64,000 nt of DNA from Tritrichomonas musculus (GCA_039105265.1 JAPFFF010000017.1:248001-312000); one strand, 5' to 3'; shown: positions 27,936-38,332, numbered from the stretch's first letter. The notes: a model not told the origin generated them from the sequence alone. Made by a program: numbers and translations.

Positions 27936-30167
27936 TTATTTTGTTTCTAATTCCGCATTTTTGATTAATGATTCAATTTTTTGAATAATTGGATCGATAT
28001 CAATATTAGTAAGAGTTGCTTTCAACCATGTCATTGCTTTTTCTTCAATCATTGTCCAAACATTTTTCTGATCAAGTGAATTTACATGAAGAGCAGCAAT
28101 AGCAACAATTGTAGCAAGGCACTTAGTTTCCTCACTTTTATCATCAAGATTAATTTCATCAATATGATTAACATTTACTCCAGCCAATTTATTAACTTCA
28201 TTGAGATCTTCCCAATATCCATTAATTTTCTGACATCTGATTAACTTCATCAAGTCAAACTGGTTAGGTTTAGGTTTAGAATCAGGCTGCTTCATCTCTC
28301 TAGGAGGAGGAGGAGGTCTTTGAAGATTAACAATATCATCCTCATCATCAACAGCAAGACCAACATGTTTTTTAGCCTTTTTACTACAACATTTCATTGC
28401 TGAGCCTCTTGTCATTCTAGCAGGAGGTCCTCCTCTTGGGCATTCCATTGTAATGTAGCATCCGGGTGCAGCAATTCTTCTAACAACGTGATGACGGTTA
28501 ACGGATGACTCAGTCATTCCAACGTATCCTGTAAATTTGCACAAAACTCCGCTTGAAATACTGAGTTCGATAGCCTTTAATTTATCATCATCAAGAATTC
28601 TTGTTCGTCTTTCGTATGACTTGAGAATGTTGAAAGCAAACAAAGGTAGAACTGCTTTTCCGATTGAGTCAACTTTGAGGACCTCGTCGATTGGAATTTC
28701 AATTGTTTCATCACCATAGTTTCCACTAATTAAAATTCCATTTTCAAAGGATATTTGGTCGCCTCTTTTTTGGCGCAAATAAATGACAGTGGAGCCATTT
28801 GCGTTGACGGTTGGGATTGGGAAAGGAGAGACTTCAAAAGCATCGCTTCCTTCACCAGGCACGTGGACCTCAATTGATGTTAAAGAGGGATGAATTGATG
28901 ATTTAAGTTGAGGGATTACTTTTTCACTGATTGAATCCCCTTCTTGTACAAAATCGCTTTTCCCGCCAGATGCGGCTGCCATTCCTTCAACTAGGCCTGC
29001 GTCGCAGCCTCTTCCGATGCCGATTGTGAAGCATCTATTTTTGCTCGAATTAGATGCGATCAAGTCGAGAACCGATTCAACATTGCTGACCTCGCCGTCA
29101 GTCAAGATAAAGACCTGTCTTTGGCCATGTTCGTTTGGCTTTTTGTATGCGTTTTCAAGCGGTGTGAAAATATTCGTTCCGCCAAAGTTCGCCGCAAGGC
29201 TCTGGGCAAGTCTGATTCCTTTCTCAGATGTCTCTTCATCATACTTGACAGAGTTTTCAAAAAGTGACTCAAAACGTGTTCCAAATTGAATGATGTTGAA
29301 ATATGATTCTGAGGGAAGTGATCGAATGAAGATCTCAAGACACTCGCCAGCTTTCTTGATTGAATCGCCTCGCATCGAACCACTACAGTCAACAAGAAAC
29401 AGAAACTCTTTATTTAAATCAGTTGTAGGTGAAAGATTTGGTGAAATTGTAATGACACAATTTGAATAGTTATTGATCGTTGTGCCTATCAAAATTGAAT
29501 TCTTAATTGGCTCGTTGCTCTCAAAATTAAGAATAATGGATCTCTGATTGCTCTCATTTTCGACTTTTTGTGATATTGTGATTGCTTTTTCGTTTTCGTT
29601 GAATTTGCAGTTTTTAACATTCGATGTCACTTTTGATATGTTTCTTTTGTCACATTGAAGTTTGAATTGAAAATCAGATGATTCTACATCTAAGCAACCA
29701 GTGGAACCACCAGGAGTGTAAACATCTAGAGGGAATTTGATGAAAAATTGATTTTCTTTGGTTATTTGTGCTGTAAAAGCAATATTTAATATTACTTTGC
29801 ATTCTGTTTCTGGAGGCAAATTTCCAAGCTTAAATTCAGTCATACCATGGTCAATATTTGAACCAAATACTGCTGTTCGTCCTTCGTCAACTGCTTCTTT
29901 GTATGTTTTTTGTGCTTCTTCTTTGGATTGGAGTTTTGGTTTAATTACTTCATCGCCAACAACAAACGTTGTATCATATATACAAATTTTAAGATCATTT
30001 GGAAAAACATAATGAATTTCTTTAGGTTCGGATTCTGAATGTATAAATGATTGAGTTACCTCAAAATTAACAATTAATCCTACTTGTTCTCCTGTAATTT
30101 TAACTGATTTGGCTTTCATTCCAGATAATTTATCATTTTTTAAGTAGCAACAAGAACCAAAAACCAT
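27936..30167 (-). CDS. VIT and von Willebrand factor A domain protein
   Basis: 743 residues. The N-terminal VIT domain (about 1-140) has VTQSFIHSESEPKEIHYVFP and the typical VDEGRTAVFGSN stretch seen in inter-alpha-trypsin inhibitor heavy chains, PARP4 and VWA5-type proteins. A vWA domain at about 250-425 carries the MIDAS motif DCSGSMRGDS, with FGGTNIF (MIDAS Thr) and ILTDGEV (MIDAS Asp), so metal binding looks intact. A C-terminal helical domain (about 640-740, FDLMKLIRCQKINGYW) resembles the conserved tail of VIT/vWA proteins. No signal peptide; probably cytosolic and adhesive or scaffolding. The ATG is directly preceded by TTAA and then a 1.95-kb mobile element, so the native promoter has been displaced. 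Confidence 0.9.
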   Translation of the reverse strand: MVFGSCCYLKNDKLSGMKAKSVKITGEQVGLIVNFEVTQSFIHSESEPKEIHYVFPNDLKICIYDTTFVVGDEVIKPKLQSKEEAQKTYKEAVDEGRTAVFGSNIDHGMTEFKLGNLPPETECKVILNIAFTAQITKENQFFIKFPLDVYTPGGSTGCLDVESSDFQFKLQCDKRNISKVTSNVKNCKFNENEKAITISQKVENESNQRSIILNFESNEPIKNSILIGTTINNYSNCVITISPNLSPTTDLNKEFLFLVDCSGSMRGDSIKKAGECLEIFIRSLPSESYFNIIQFGTRFESLFENSVKYDEETSEKGIRLAQSLAANFGGTNIFTPLENAYKKPNEHGQRQVFILTDGEVSNVESVLDLIASNSSKNRCFTIGIGRGCDAGLVEGMAAASGGKSDFVQEGDSISEKVIPQLKSSIHPSLTSIEVHVPGEGSDAFEVSPFPIPTVNANGSTVIYLRQKRGDQISFENGILISGNYGDETIEIPIDEVLKVDSIGKAVLPLFAFNILKSYERRTRILDDDKLKAIELSISSGVLCKFTGYVGMTESSVNRHHVVRRIAAPGCYITMECPRGGPPARMTRGSAMKCCSKKAKKHVGLAVDDEDDIVNLQRPPPPPREMKQPDSKPKPNQFDLMKLIRCQKINGYWEDLNEVNKLAGVNVNHIDEINLDDKSEETKCLATIVAIAALHVNSLDQKNVWTMIEEKAMTWLKATLTNIDIDPIIQKIESLIKNAELETK

Positions 30168-30170
30168 TAA

Positions 30171-32123
30171 GGGTAAAGTTGGCTTTTCTTTTTTTTGAAA
30201 TCTTTTAATTTATTCTATGTGCTGCTTGAATGAATTGTATGATCATTGAATTTATTTCTATGTAAATTCAATCTTTTCTGAGGGGCATTCAAATGAACAG
30301 AAAAAAAAGAGCTCCACAGAGCTATCAAATCAATTTTTGTACTAAAAAGCATTACAACGTAATGTAAAATATTCTGAATTTTGGATATATAACAAAAAAT
30401 GGTCCAAATCATGAAAAAAAAAAAAAAAAAAATGAAAATATCATAATCCAAAAAATATCAAGAAAACATTTTTTTACTAAAAAAAGTGCATATTTCTAAT
30501 TTTAAACATATATAAAAGGGGAATCATTTGTTTTTATCATATTTAATTTGAAGCAGACTGAATTACAATGCTTTTTTTTTCTTCAATTTCGAAAAAAATA
30601 TTTTTTCTACTTAATTCTATTGATATTGGTTGATATATATTTTTTATACGAATATTTTAGATTGATATTCGATATTCATTAAGAAAAATATTTGTTTTAA
30701 AATGCAATAAAATTATTTGAAAATTTTATCATGAAAATTTTGATGTTAGCAAGTCGGCTCTTCTCGAATAGGAAACTTTTTGGATTTGTACTAGGAAAAT
30801 ATAATTAATAGCATTTATTATAATAAAATGGCCCATTAAAAATTAGAAAATTTGAATCATGGAGAAAATTGAATATTGATATTTCTGTGATTTTTTGATT
30901 TGATGGATTTTTCCTATTATATTTTATGTAGTATTTGATATATACATAAAATTAAGGAATCTAATTGCGTGTAAAATGAAAAATTGGCACTTTCAAATAA
31001 GTTTGTTTTTGAAAATATTGAAAGGGTTGAAAAGTTGAATAAAATCAAAAAATAAAAATATTAATCATATCTTATTATTAAAAAAGCAAAAATTATTATA
31101 ATTTTTATATTAATTTATATATAATAATATATATATATTATTTATTAAATATTAATAATATAATGAATATGGAAATAAATATTCTTTTTTTAAGTTAACT
31201 TAAAAATTCAATGGAGATAAAAAATTTTGAATGAATGCTTTTTCGTTTTTTTATTCAAAATTATGAGATAAAAAATGTTTTTATCTCAATAAATTTTTCA
31301 TAATTTATATATATAATATCAGCTAATAGACATAATAATTAATTAAACTACAAAAACATATATATCCATATATATTAAAAAATATTAATTTATTTTGAAC
31401 AATAAACTAATTTATCAATTGAAGCCATAGTTTATATTATTACTTAAGCTTTAATGCATTGCATAAAAATCAAAATAAATAATTAAATTAGTATATTAAT
31501 CCAAAAAAAAGTCGAATTTTGTTTTATTCTTCTATACATAAAAGAAAACAAGATACCAAACTATTTTTTTTCTATATTTAATTGGTTGATTGAATAGAAA
31601 AAGTATTATAATAACCATTTATCAATTGAAATAGCTAAATATTTTTGCTGAATCCATACCAATGTTTTTATAAAATTTCATAATAAATCCTTTTATTTAC
31701 GAAATTAAATAATTTTAAAATTATAAGGTATTCCATATAAAATTTCATTACAAATATCTTTTTTATTTTCATATTGATTCAATAAAACTGTTTTTTGATG
31801 AGAGAAATTGGTTCACAATTTTTTGAAAGAAATTTTTTTTTATTCAATTATTTGAGAAAATAGAAATTCGAAAAAAACTATCTAAACAAAAATATTCTTA
31901 TTTAAAAAATTAATCTTAAATTAATTATATTTTTTTAAATTAAGATTATACATGATAATCTTAATGGATAAAATAAAAAATGATTAAACGTTGATTTGAT
32001 AAGAAATATATAAATTTTTTATATTTTAATGAAATATCAGATTTGCCATTAGCAAAAACTCATAGAATATTTTGAAAGATATTACAAAAAGTGGAAAAAA
32101 GTTGAGAAAAGCCAACTTTACCC
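30171..32123. mobile_element. TTAA-flanked TIR element (1.95 kb) abutting a start codon
   Basis: Inverted perfect 19-bp ends gggtaaagttggcttttct, flanked by TTAA at 30167-30170 and 32124-32127. The left TTAA overlaps the last base of the VIT/vWA start codon. TTAA target use suggests a piggyBac-type element, although that superfamily normally begins CCC. The interior is AT-rich with no transposase; a fragment tggatttgtacta at 30780 resembles the ends of the 241-bp MITE family. Confidence 0.8.
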
Positions 32124-32132
32124 TTAAATAAA

Positions 32133-32137
32133 AATGA
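32133..32137 (-). promoter_or_regulatory. Displaced initiator of the VIT/vWA gene
   Basis: On the minus strand the flank beyond the element reads tcatttttatttaa. Without the element this would place a TCATT initiator about 13 bases before the VIT/vWA ATG, the position and sequence expected of a trichomonad Inr (TCA+1YW, 6-20 bases upstream). It now lies almost 2 kb away. Confidence 0.5.
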
Positions 32138-33056
32138 ATCAAATAGATTGAATGAATTTGTATTTTTTCAATGGACGTTGAAATAGAAAATTCAAAGGAT
32201 GTTGATAAAAATTCAATGAAAGCTTTGAATTTTAAATTCTAAAAGCAATAGTAAATTTTTGCAAATGATTCTTAGATTGTTATTATTATTCAACCGCCAA
32301 AAAAATTCTAGATTAAGTTAGATTAAGTCAAATATTATAGGAAATGATTCTTTAGTTGTTTTATTATTACTTATTTTTATAAAATAATTATCATATATAG
32401 ACATGGAATACATGAAACAATAAAAGAATAATGCAAATATCAATGATTCGTTAATTCCTATGTAATTTAATGAACTTGTATATGATAGATCTGAAAATGC
32501 ATAAAAACTTGTTAGTAATATTTTATTTGATTCATATAATAATGATATAATATATAACAAAAGAAATCAAAGTAGATTAAAATTGACAAAAATGCAAATG
32601 ATCTTCAAATAAAAGGCATTAACATGGAAACAATTGAGCAAATTATTATATTATATTGGATAATGCTATTAACTTGAATGTGGTATAGTATTACGAGAAT
32701 AAATAAAAGAATTTACGTCGGATTAATGTCATTGCATTTTTTGTTATCTTTGATTTATATATCAAACTAGAGTTGAGACTGCTATCTTTGAGCTATACTC
32801 AAAGCTATTTCTCAAGAGTTCAAATAGTTTATAAACTATTGTTAAAAATTGAGTATTTAGAAGAATTTTAAATTTGTGCTAAAATTAACTCAATAATCAC
32901 TATATCAAATAAACTATTCAAAAATAAATCTAATATTCAATAGCTATTCAATTATTGTAAAATTTTGAAAAGATTATTTTTAATTTTATCAAACTTATCA
33001 AAATTAACGATAACTGATAGCTTATTTGAAAAAATAATAAGAAAAATTTAGATTTT
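32138..33056. other. Intergenic, no recognised gene
   Basis: AT-rich, with a short tandem ttagattaag pair at about 32313-32330 and a small hairpin tttgagctatactcaaa at about 32788. No TIRs or conserved ORF found. Confidence 0.4.
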
Positions 33057-33061
33057 TCACA
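33057..33061 (+). promoter_or_regulatory. Putative initiator element
   Basis: TCACA fits the trichomonad initiator TCA+1YW and puts the transcription start 13 bases before the ATG at 33072. Confidence 0.45.
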
Positions 33062-33071
33062 TGTATTATTT

Positions 33072-35789
33072 ATGGACACAATTACGATACCAGTTGGATC
33101 TACTAAATTTGTTGCAGATAAAAAAGTCTTAGAAGAAGCCCTTGGCATATCGCAAAAAGCAGATGACGAAGAATATCTCAATAATTTAATTAAGGAAAGA
33201 GATAATCAAATTAATGAAGAGAGAAATGGAACGAAAATAATTTTGCAAAATAACAAAACAAAAAATAATAGCCATATAGCGCCACAAAACAAAGTCGGAA
33301 ATTTAAAAAGACAAAAAGTCGACGCTGAACATTTAAGAAAATACAAAAGAGAGGAAGTGCAACAATTGATTAAGCAGAAAAAAGAAGTTGAGAAACTAAA
33401 GAAACAAAAGCAAGAGGAAATAGCAAAATTAATGAAACAAAAAGAAGAGGTAGAAAAATTAATTAAGCAGAAAGAAGAAGTTGAAAAGCTAAAGAAACAA
33501 AAAGAGGAAGAAGTAGAAAGACTTATGAAACAAAAACAAAATAAACAACAATCAATGAATGAGAAAAAAGAGGCAGATTTATTAAGCAAACAGAAAGAGA
33601 AAGCTGAATGTTTAAGAAAGCAAAAGGAAGAAGCAGAGAAATTACAAAAGCAAAAAGAGGAAGAGCGTTTAAAGATAGAAAAAGAAAAAGCAGAGAAAAT
33701 ACAGAAACTAAAGGAAGAAGAAGAGCATTTAAGAAAGGAAAAAGAGGAAGCTGAAAGAACACAAAAAATAAAAGAAGAAGAACGTTTAAAAAAAGAAAAG
33801 GAAGAAGCTGAAAGAATACAGAAACTAAAAGAAGAAGAACGTCTAAGAAAAGAAAAAGAGGAAGCTGAAAGAATACAGAAAATAAAAGAAGAAGAAGAAC
33901 GTTTAAGAAAAGAAGAAGAAGAACGTTTGAGAAAAGAAGAAGAAGAACGTTTGAGAAAAGAAGAAGAAGAACGTTTGAGAAAAGAAGAAGAAGAACGTTT
34001 GAGAAAAGAAGAAGAAGAACGTTTGAGAAAAGAAGAAGAAGAACGTTTGAGAAAAGAAGAAGAAGAACGTTTGAGAAAAGAAGAAGAAGAACGTTTGAGA
34101 AAAGAAGAAGAAGAACGTTTGAGAAAAGAAGAAGAAGAACGTTTGAGAAAAGAAGAAGAAGAACGTTTGAGAAAAGAAGAAGAAGAACGTTTAAGAAATG
34201 AAGAAGAAGAACGTTTAAGAAAAGAAAAAGAGGAAGCTGAAAGAATACAGAAAATCAAAGAGGAAGAAGAGCGTTTAAGAAAAGAAGAAGAACGTTTGAG
34301 AAAAGAAGAAGAAGAACGTTTGAGAAAAGAAGAAGAAGAGCGTTTGAGAAAAGAAGAAGAAGAGCGTTTGAGAAAAGAAGAAGAAGAACGTTTGAGAAAA
34401 GAGGAAGAAGAACGTTTGAGAAAAGAAGAAGAAGAACGTTTAAGAAAAGAAGAAGAAGAACGTTTGAGAAAAGAGGAAGAAGAACGTTTGAGAAAAGAAG
34501 AAGAAGAACGTTTAAGAAAAGAGGAAGAAGAACGTTTGAGAAAAGAAGAAGAAGAACGTTTGAGAAAAGAAGAAGAAGAACGTTTGAGAAAAGAAGAAGA
34601 AGAACGTTTGAGAAAAGAAGAAGAAGAACGTTTGAGAAAAGAAGAAGAAGAACGTTTGAGAAAAGAGGAAGAAGAACGTTTGAGAAAAGAAGAAGAAGAA
34701 CGTTTAAGAAAAGAAGAAGAAGAACGTTTAAGAAAAGAAAAAGAGGAAGCTGAAAGAATACAGAAAATCAAAGAGGAAGAAGAGCGTTTAAGAAAAGAAG
34801 AAGAAGAACGTTTGAGAAAAGAAGAAGAAGAACGTTTGAGAAAAGAAGAAGAAGAACGTTTGAGAAAAGAGGAAGAAGAACGTTTGAGAAAAGAAGAAGA
34901 AGAACGTTTGAGAAAAGAAAAAGAGGAAGCTGAAAGAATACAGAAAATCAAAGAGGAAGAAGAGCGTTTAAGAAAAGAAGAAGAAGAACGTTTAAGAAAA
35001 GAAGAAGAAGAACGTTTGAGAAAAGAAGAAGAAGAACGTTTGAGAAAAGAAGAAGAAGAACGTTTAAGAAAAGAAGAAGAAGAACGTTTAAGAAAAGAAA
35101 AAGAGGAAGCTGAAAGAATACAGAAAATCAAAGAGGAAGAAGAGCGTTTAAGAAAAGAAGAAGAACGCTTAAGAAAAGAAAAAGAAGAAGCAGATAAACT
35201 GCAGAAGCTAAAAGAAGAAGCTGAGCGAATAAAGAAAATAAAAGAAGAATATGCAATGGTGCAAAAACAAAAGGAAGAAGAAGAGCGCATAAGAAAAGAA
35301 AAAGAAGAAGCAGAAAGGATACAAAAGCAGGAAGAAGAAGAAGAGCTTTTGAGAAATGAAAAGGCAGAATCAGAATCTTCAGCACCAAAATCTGAAATCA
35401 TTGTTTCCGACCTTTTAAACTTCAGTGTCAACAAAATCCAAAAAATGGCCATGAAACTCGAAAGCGAACTTTTTGGTGATAAAAACAACTCTGCTCCAAA
35501 AGTTGTTAATGAAGAACCGGCAGTACCAGAGCAGTGTCATTTGATAGAAGATCAAGAAGAAGTAGATGATGATGACGTTTCATTCAAGGTTAAAATAGCA
35601 AGGCTTGACTACTTCATGTTCGGAACTCAGCCAGCTGAAGGAATGGAATATCTTCACTTAAAGAAAAACAATGAAAAAGCTGACTTCGATGCAAAAGTTT
35701 CATTTATTCCTGATGAAACTTGCGGCGCAAAAAGAAAGCCAAGACATGTAATTAGACGTTTGCCAACAAGAATATTCAAAGATGACTAA
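33072..35789 (+). CDS. Charged single-alpha-helix repeat protein
   Basis: 905 residues. After about 75 ordinary residues, residues about 80-770 are almost wholly Glu, Lys, Arg and Leu. The core is roughly 45 copies of the octamer EEEERLRK in four blocks, split by a recurring spacer KEEAERIQKIKEEEERLRK. Eight-residue spacing with one Leu per unit does not give a coiled-coil heptad; E-to-K/R pairing at i+4 instead favours a stable single alpha helix, like the caldesmon or myosin VI rods. Calculated naively the rod would be about 100 nm. The C-terminal about 130 residues are normal sequence with an acidic patch (QEEVDDDDVSF) and a basic end (KRKPRHVIRRLPTRIF), perhaps a folded or binding tail I do not recognise. 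A cytoskeletal spacer is plausible; no family is assignable. Confidence 0.8.
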   Translation: MDTITIPVGSTKFVADKKVLEEALGISQKADDEEYLNNLIKERDNQINEERNGTKIILQNNKTKNNSHIAPQNKVGNLKRQKVDAEHLRKYKREEVQQLIKQKKEVEKLKKQKQEEIAKLMKQKEEVEKLIKQKEEVEKLKKQKEEEVERLMKQKQNKQQSMNEKKEADLLSKQKEKAECLRKQKEEAEKLQKQKEEERLKIEKEKAEKIQKLKEEEEHLRKEKEEAERTQKIKEEERLKKEKEEAERIQKLKEEERLRKEKEEAERIQKIKEEEERLRKEEEERLRKEEEERLRKEEEERLRKEEEERLRKEEEERLRKEEEERLRKEEEERLRKEEEERLRKEEEERLRKEEEERLRKEEEERLRKEEEERLRNEEEERLRKEKEEAERIQKIKEEEERLRKEEERLRKEEEERLRKEEEERLRKEEEERLRKEEEERLRKEEEERLRKEEEERLRKEEEERLRKEEEERLRKEEEERLRKEEEERLRKEEEERLRKEEEERLRKEEEERLRKEEEERLRKEEEERLRKEEEERLRKEEEERLRKEEEERLRKEKEEAERIQKIKEEEERLRKEEEERLRKEEEERLRKEEEERLRKEEEERLRKEEEERLRKEKEEAERIQKIKEEEERLRKEEEERLRKEEEERLRKEEEERLRKEEEERLRKEEEERLRKEKEEAERIQKIKEEEERLRKEEERLRKEKEEADKLQKLKEEAERIKKIKEEYAMVQKQKEEEERIRKEKEEAERIQKQEEEEELLRNEKAESESSAPKSEIIVSDLLNFSVNKIQKMAMKLESELFGDKNNSAPKVVNEEPAVPEQCHLIEDQEEVDDDDVSFKVKIARLDYFMFGTQPAEGMEYLHLKKNNEKADFDAKVSFIPDETCGAKRKPRHVIRRLPTRIFKDD
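33898..35150 (+). repeat. 24-bp coding tandem repeat (EEEERLRK)
   Basis: The unit cgtttgagaaaagaagaaga plus four bases is repeated about 45 times in four blocks, with only silent or near-silent variants (ttg/tta, gaa/gag). The strand is almost pure purine apart from cgttt, producing a long polypurine asymmetry and no stop codons on the opposite strand. Confidence 0.92.
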
Positions 35790-36261
35790 TATGATTTATT
35801 TTTGGCTTTTCTTTTTTTTTTTAATTACCATTAATATTATTTATTAATATTTATTTTATTATATAAAATAGATTATTAATTATTTTTTATATATGACTCT
35901 ATTATTTATTATCAAAGGTTAATTATCTAATCTTGTTATTGTGAAATAGGAGGAGAAAATGGATTAAAGATATCGTTCCAGTTAGCAAAAATGCGATTGT
36001 ATATCATTATATAATGAGAGTTCTCCTCCTTCAAAACTGGTCAGCCATGGGATTTTGGAAAACCATAGGTTGTTCTTTGATATAAAATTAATAAAATCCT
36101 TAAATCTTGATGGTAAGAGTAAAATTATTTCTTAAAAAAATTAGGTAATAACGAAAGTGATAGTGCCAAAAAGAGGAGAAATTTTTCAAATACAAATTTA
36201 AAAATATTGAATTATTTGATATTTGTTGATTTTATGATAAAATAATGTCAATCAAGTGTTA
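35790..36261. other. Intergenic upstream of the kinase-GTPase gene
   Basis: Holds a small inverted pair aggaggagaa (35948) and ttctcctcct (36012), but no ORF encoding the missing N-lobe of the downstream kinase could be seen. Confidence 0.4.
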
Positions 36262-36367
36262 GATTCCATTTAATTTAGATGAATTAGAAACAGGAAAATT
36301 ATACGCAGCCAAGATTATTAAAAATCCACAAAAAGAAGAATTCCTTAATCGTGAAATTGGAATATTA

Positions 36368-38332
36368 ATGCTTGCTAATCACCCAACTATTATTAAGTTT
36401 ATTGGGTTTTCATTACGAGATTTTTTCAATAGAGACAATGTTGTCTTAATCATGAAACTAGCAGAAAAGGGATCACTCTCAGAAGTTCTCAAACAAATAC
36501 AAGCGGAAAATATACCAAAAGATTATACAGATACGATTCGCCAAATCATCTTAATTGGTGTTGCACGAGGCATGAAATATTTGCATGATCGTAACATTAT
36601 ACATCGTGACCTGAAACCAGAAAATGTCCTATTAGACAGTGAATATCATCCATTAATAACTGATTTTGGTATGTCGAAATTTTTTCAAAGTGGCGATTCC
36701 AATTGTCAGTCAATATCAGCTGGTACCCCAATATACATGGCTCCAGAAGTCATTTCGGATACAAAATATGGTAGAAAAGCAGATGTTTACTCTTTTGGAA
36801 TCTTAATGTACGAAGTTATTACTGATTCAAAACCTTACCCTGATTTAGCTTCTGGGATATTGAATCTATATAAATTTCAAACAAGTGTTGTTACAGGAAA
36901 CTATCGGCCCAAGTTTGAAAAGCCAATTAAAGAGGAATTTAAAAATTTGATTGAACAATGTTGGTCTGCCAATCCCGATGACAGACCAACTTTTTCAGAA
37001 CTTTTCAGTATGCTTTCAAATATAGAACAAGATAACAAATATTTTCTTGATAATGTTGACTCTGGAAAAGTTGAGGAATATGTTAAAAGCATAACAAAAA
37101 TTGATGATCGAATTGAAGAACTCAATTTCAGCATCGAAAACCTTCAAAATCAAAATCTGAGATTAATTGAATGTACCGACCAAATAATAGTTGAAAAGGA
37201 CCAATTAAAAAGCCAAAAAGAGCAGCTAGAAAGTGAATTAATAAAAATAAAAAGTGAGCATGAAATGTTCGTTAGTCAGAATATGGCAAATTTTATGGAA
37301 TCGAATTTTTATCACTTGAAACCGTGGCTGAAAATAGTTGGAAAGCTCGGTAACGGATCATTTGGAGAATCTTTTATAGTTGAGAACACTAAATCACGAA
37401 GGAAATATGTGAAAAAAATCAGTTATAAATCTTTTTCTGAAAATGATGAAAAAGTTTTATCAATCATTGAATCACTTTCTCAAGTCGAAAATTCAGCAAT
37501 TGTAAATATAATTGACATTCGATTGATGAACGTTATGAACGAGAACCGTTTGTCAATAACAACAGAATACATGCCGGAAAAGTCACTTGAAAACACGGTT
37601 GTCTACGAAAAGAGAATTAAATACATAAATCTACTTGGAATTGCGTATGGAATGCAATACCTTCACTCTCGAGGCATCGTCCATGGAAATCTGAAGCCAC
37701 AAAACATTCTTCTCGATTTGCATTCTTATCCGCACATCACCGATTTTGGACTCTCAAAATTGATAGAGACAAGCTTTTTGAATGCTGACTCATTGGTTTT
37801 CAATGCTCCAGATAGTAACACCATCATCAAAACCTTTAAAATTGTTTTGCTTGGCGACGCGTGCACAGGAAAAACAGCGCTTGTTAGAACTTATTTGAAG
37901 AGGAAAAAAATTACTCAGACAGAATCTACAGTCGCTTATGATGTGCGTGAATTATCTCAGGAGAAATATGATAACATATCCTTTAAGGTTTGGGACACAA
38001 ATGGAACTGAGAAGTATTATAGTTTGGCGTCATCTAATTTGATATATGCAGATGCCGTCATCCTTTTCACTGATGTTAATGTTCATGAAGAATACAAAAA
38101 TCTTCATAGATTTCTTCATATGATATCATATGAAAAATTTGATAAGCGGCCGCTTCTCTACCTGGCAACAACAAAAGTGGATCTTGGGTGGAACAACACT
38201 CTGGAGGAAATTCAGTTATTTGCTGATGAACACGGCTTAACATTGTGCGTGACTTCCTTGGATGATTTGGATTCTATTGATTCAATGTTTCAAAGAATAA
38301 TGGATGATTTAATTGAAAAGTATAAATATTGA
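36368..38332 (+). CDS. Kinase - coiled coil - truncated pseudokinase - small GTPase fusion
   Basis: 654 codons from the first ATG. The open frame extends back to about 36262 and there encodes KLYAAKIIKNP, the VAIK lysine of the same kinase, preceded by a TAG, so the true N-terminus with the glycine loop is missing or broken. Domain 1 (to about residue 230) is an apparently active TKL-like kinase: HRDLKPEN (79-86), TDFGMSK (D99), GTPIYMAPEV and DVYSFGILMYEV. A coiled coil spans about 235-312. Domain 2 (about 318-480) has LGNGSFG and DFG but HGN instead of HRD, and stops at the APE position (NAPD). A complete Rab-like GTPase follows at once (about 488-654): GDACTGKT, WDTNGTEKY, TKVD in place of NKxD, and no prenylation cysteine. 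The sequence suggests a signalling relay; substrates are unknown. Confidence 0.85.
   Translation: MLANHPTIIKFIGFSLRDFFNRDNVVLIMKLAEKGSLSEVLKQIQAENIPKDYTDTIRQIILIGVARGMKYLHDRNIIHRDLKPENVLLDSEYHPLITDFGMSKFFQSGDSNCQSISAGTPIYMAPEVISDTKYGRKADVYSFGILMYEVITDSKPYPDLASGILNLYKFQTSVVTGNYRPKFEKPIKEEFKNLIEQCWSANPDDRPTFSELFSMLSNIEQDNKYFLDNVDSGKVEEYVKSITKIDDRIEELNFSIENLQNQNLRLIECTDQIIVEKDQLKSQKEQLESELIKIKSEHEMFVSQNMANFMESNFYHLKPWLKIVGKLGNGSFGESFIVENTKSRRKYVKKISYKSFSENDEKVLSIIESLSQVENSAIVNIIDIRLMNVMNENRLSITTEYMPEKSLENTVVYEKRIKYINLLGIAYGMQYLHSRGIVHGNLKPQNILLDLHSYPHITDFGLSKLIETSFLNADSLVFNAPDSNTIIKTFKIVLLGDACTGKTALVRTYLKRKKITQTESTVAYDVRELSQEKYDNISFKVWDTNGTEKYYSLASSNLIYADAVILFTDVNVHEEYKNLHRFLHMISYEKFDKRPLLYLATTKVDLGWNNTLEEIQLFADEHGLTLCVTSLDDLDSIDSMFQRIMDDLIEKYKY

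Noticed and set aside
33206-35488. A 760-codon open frame antisense to the EEEERLRK gene
   Set aside because: It is the mirror of the purine-rich 24-bp repeat, which simply lacks stops on the other strand; the product would be Ser/Phe-rich low complexity with no independent support.
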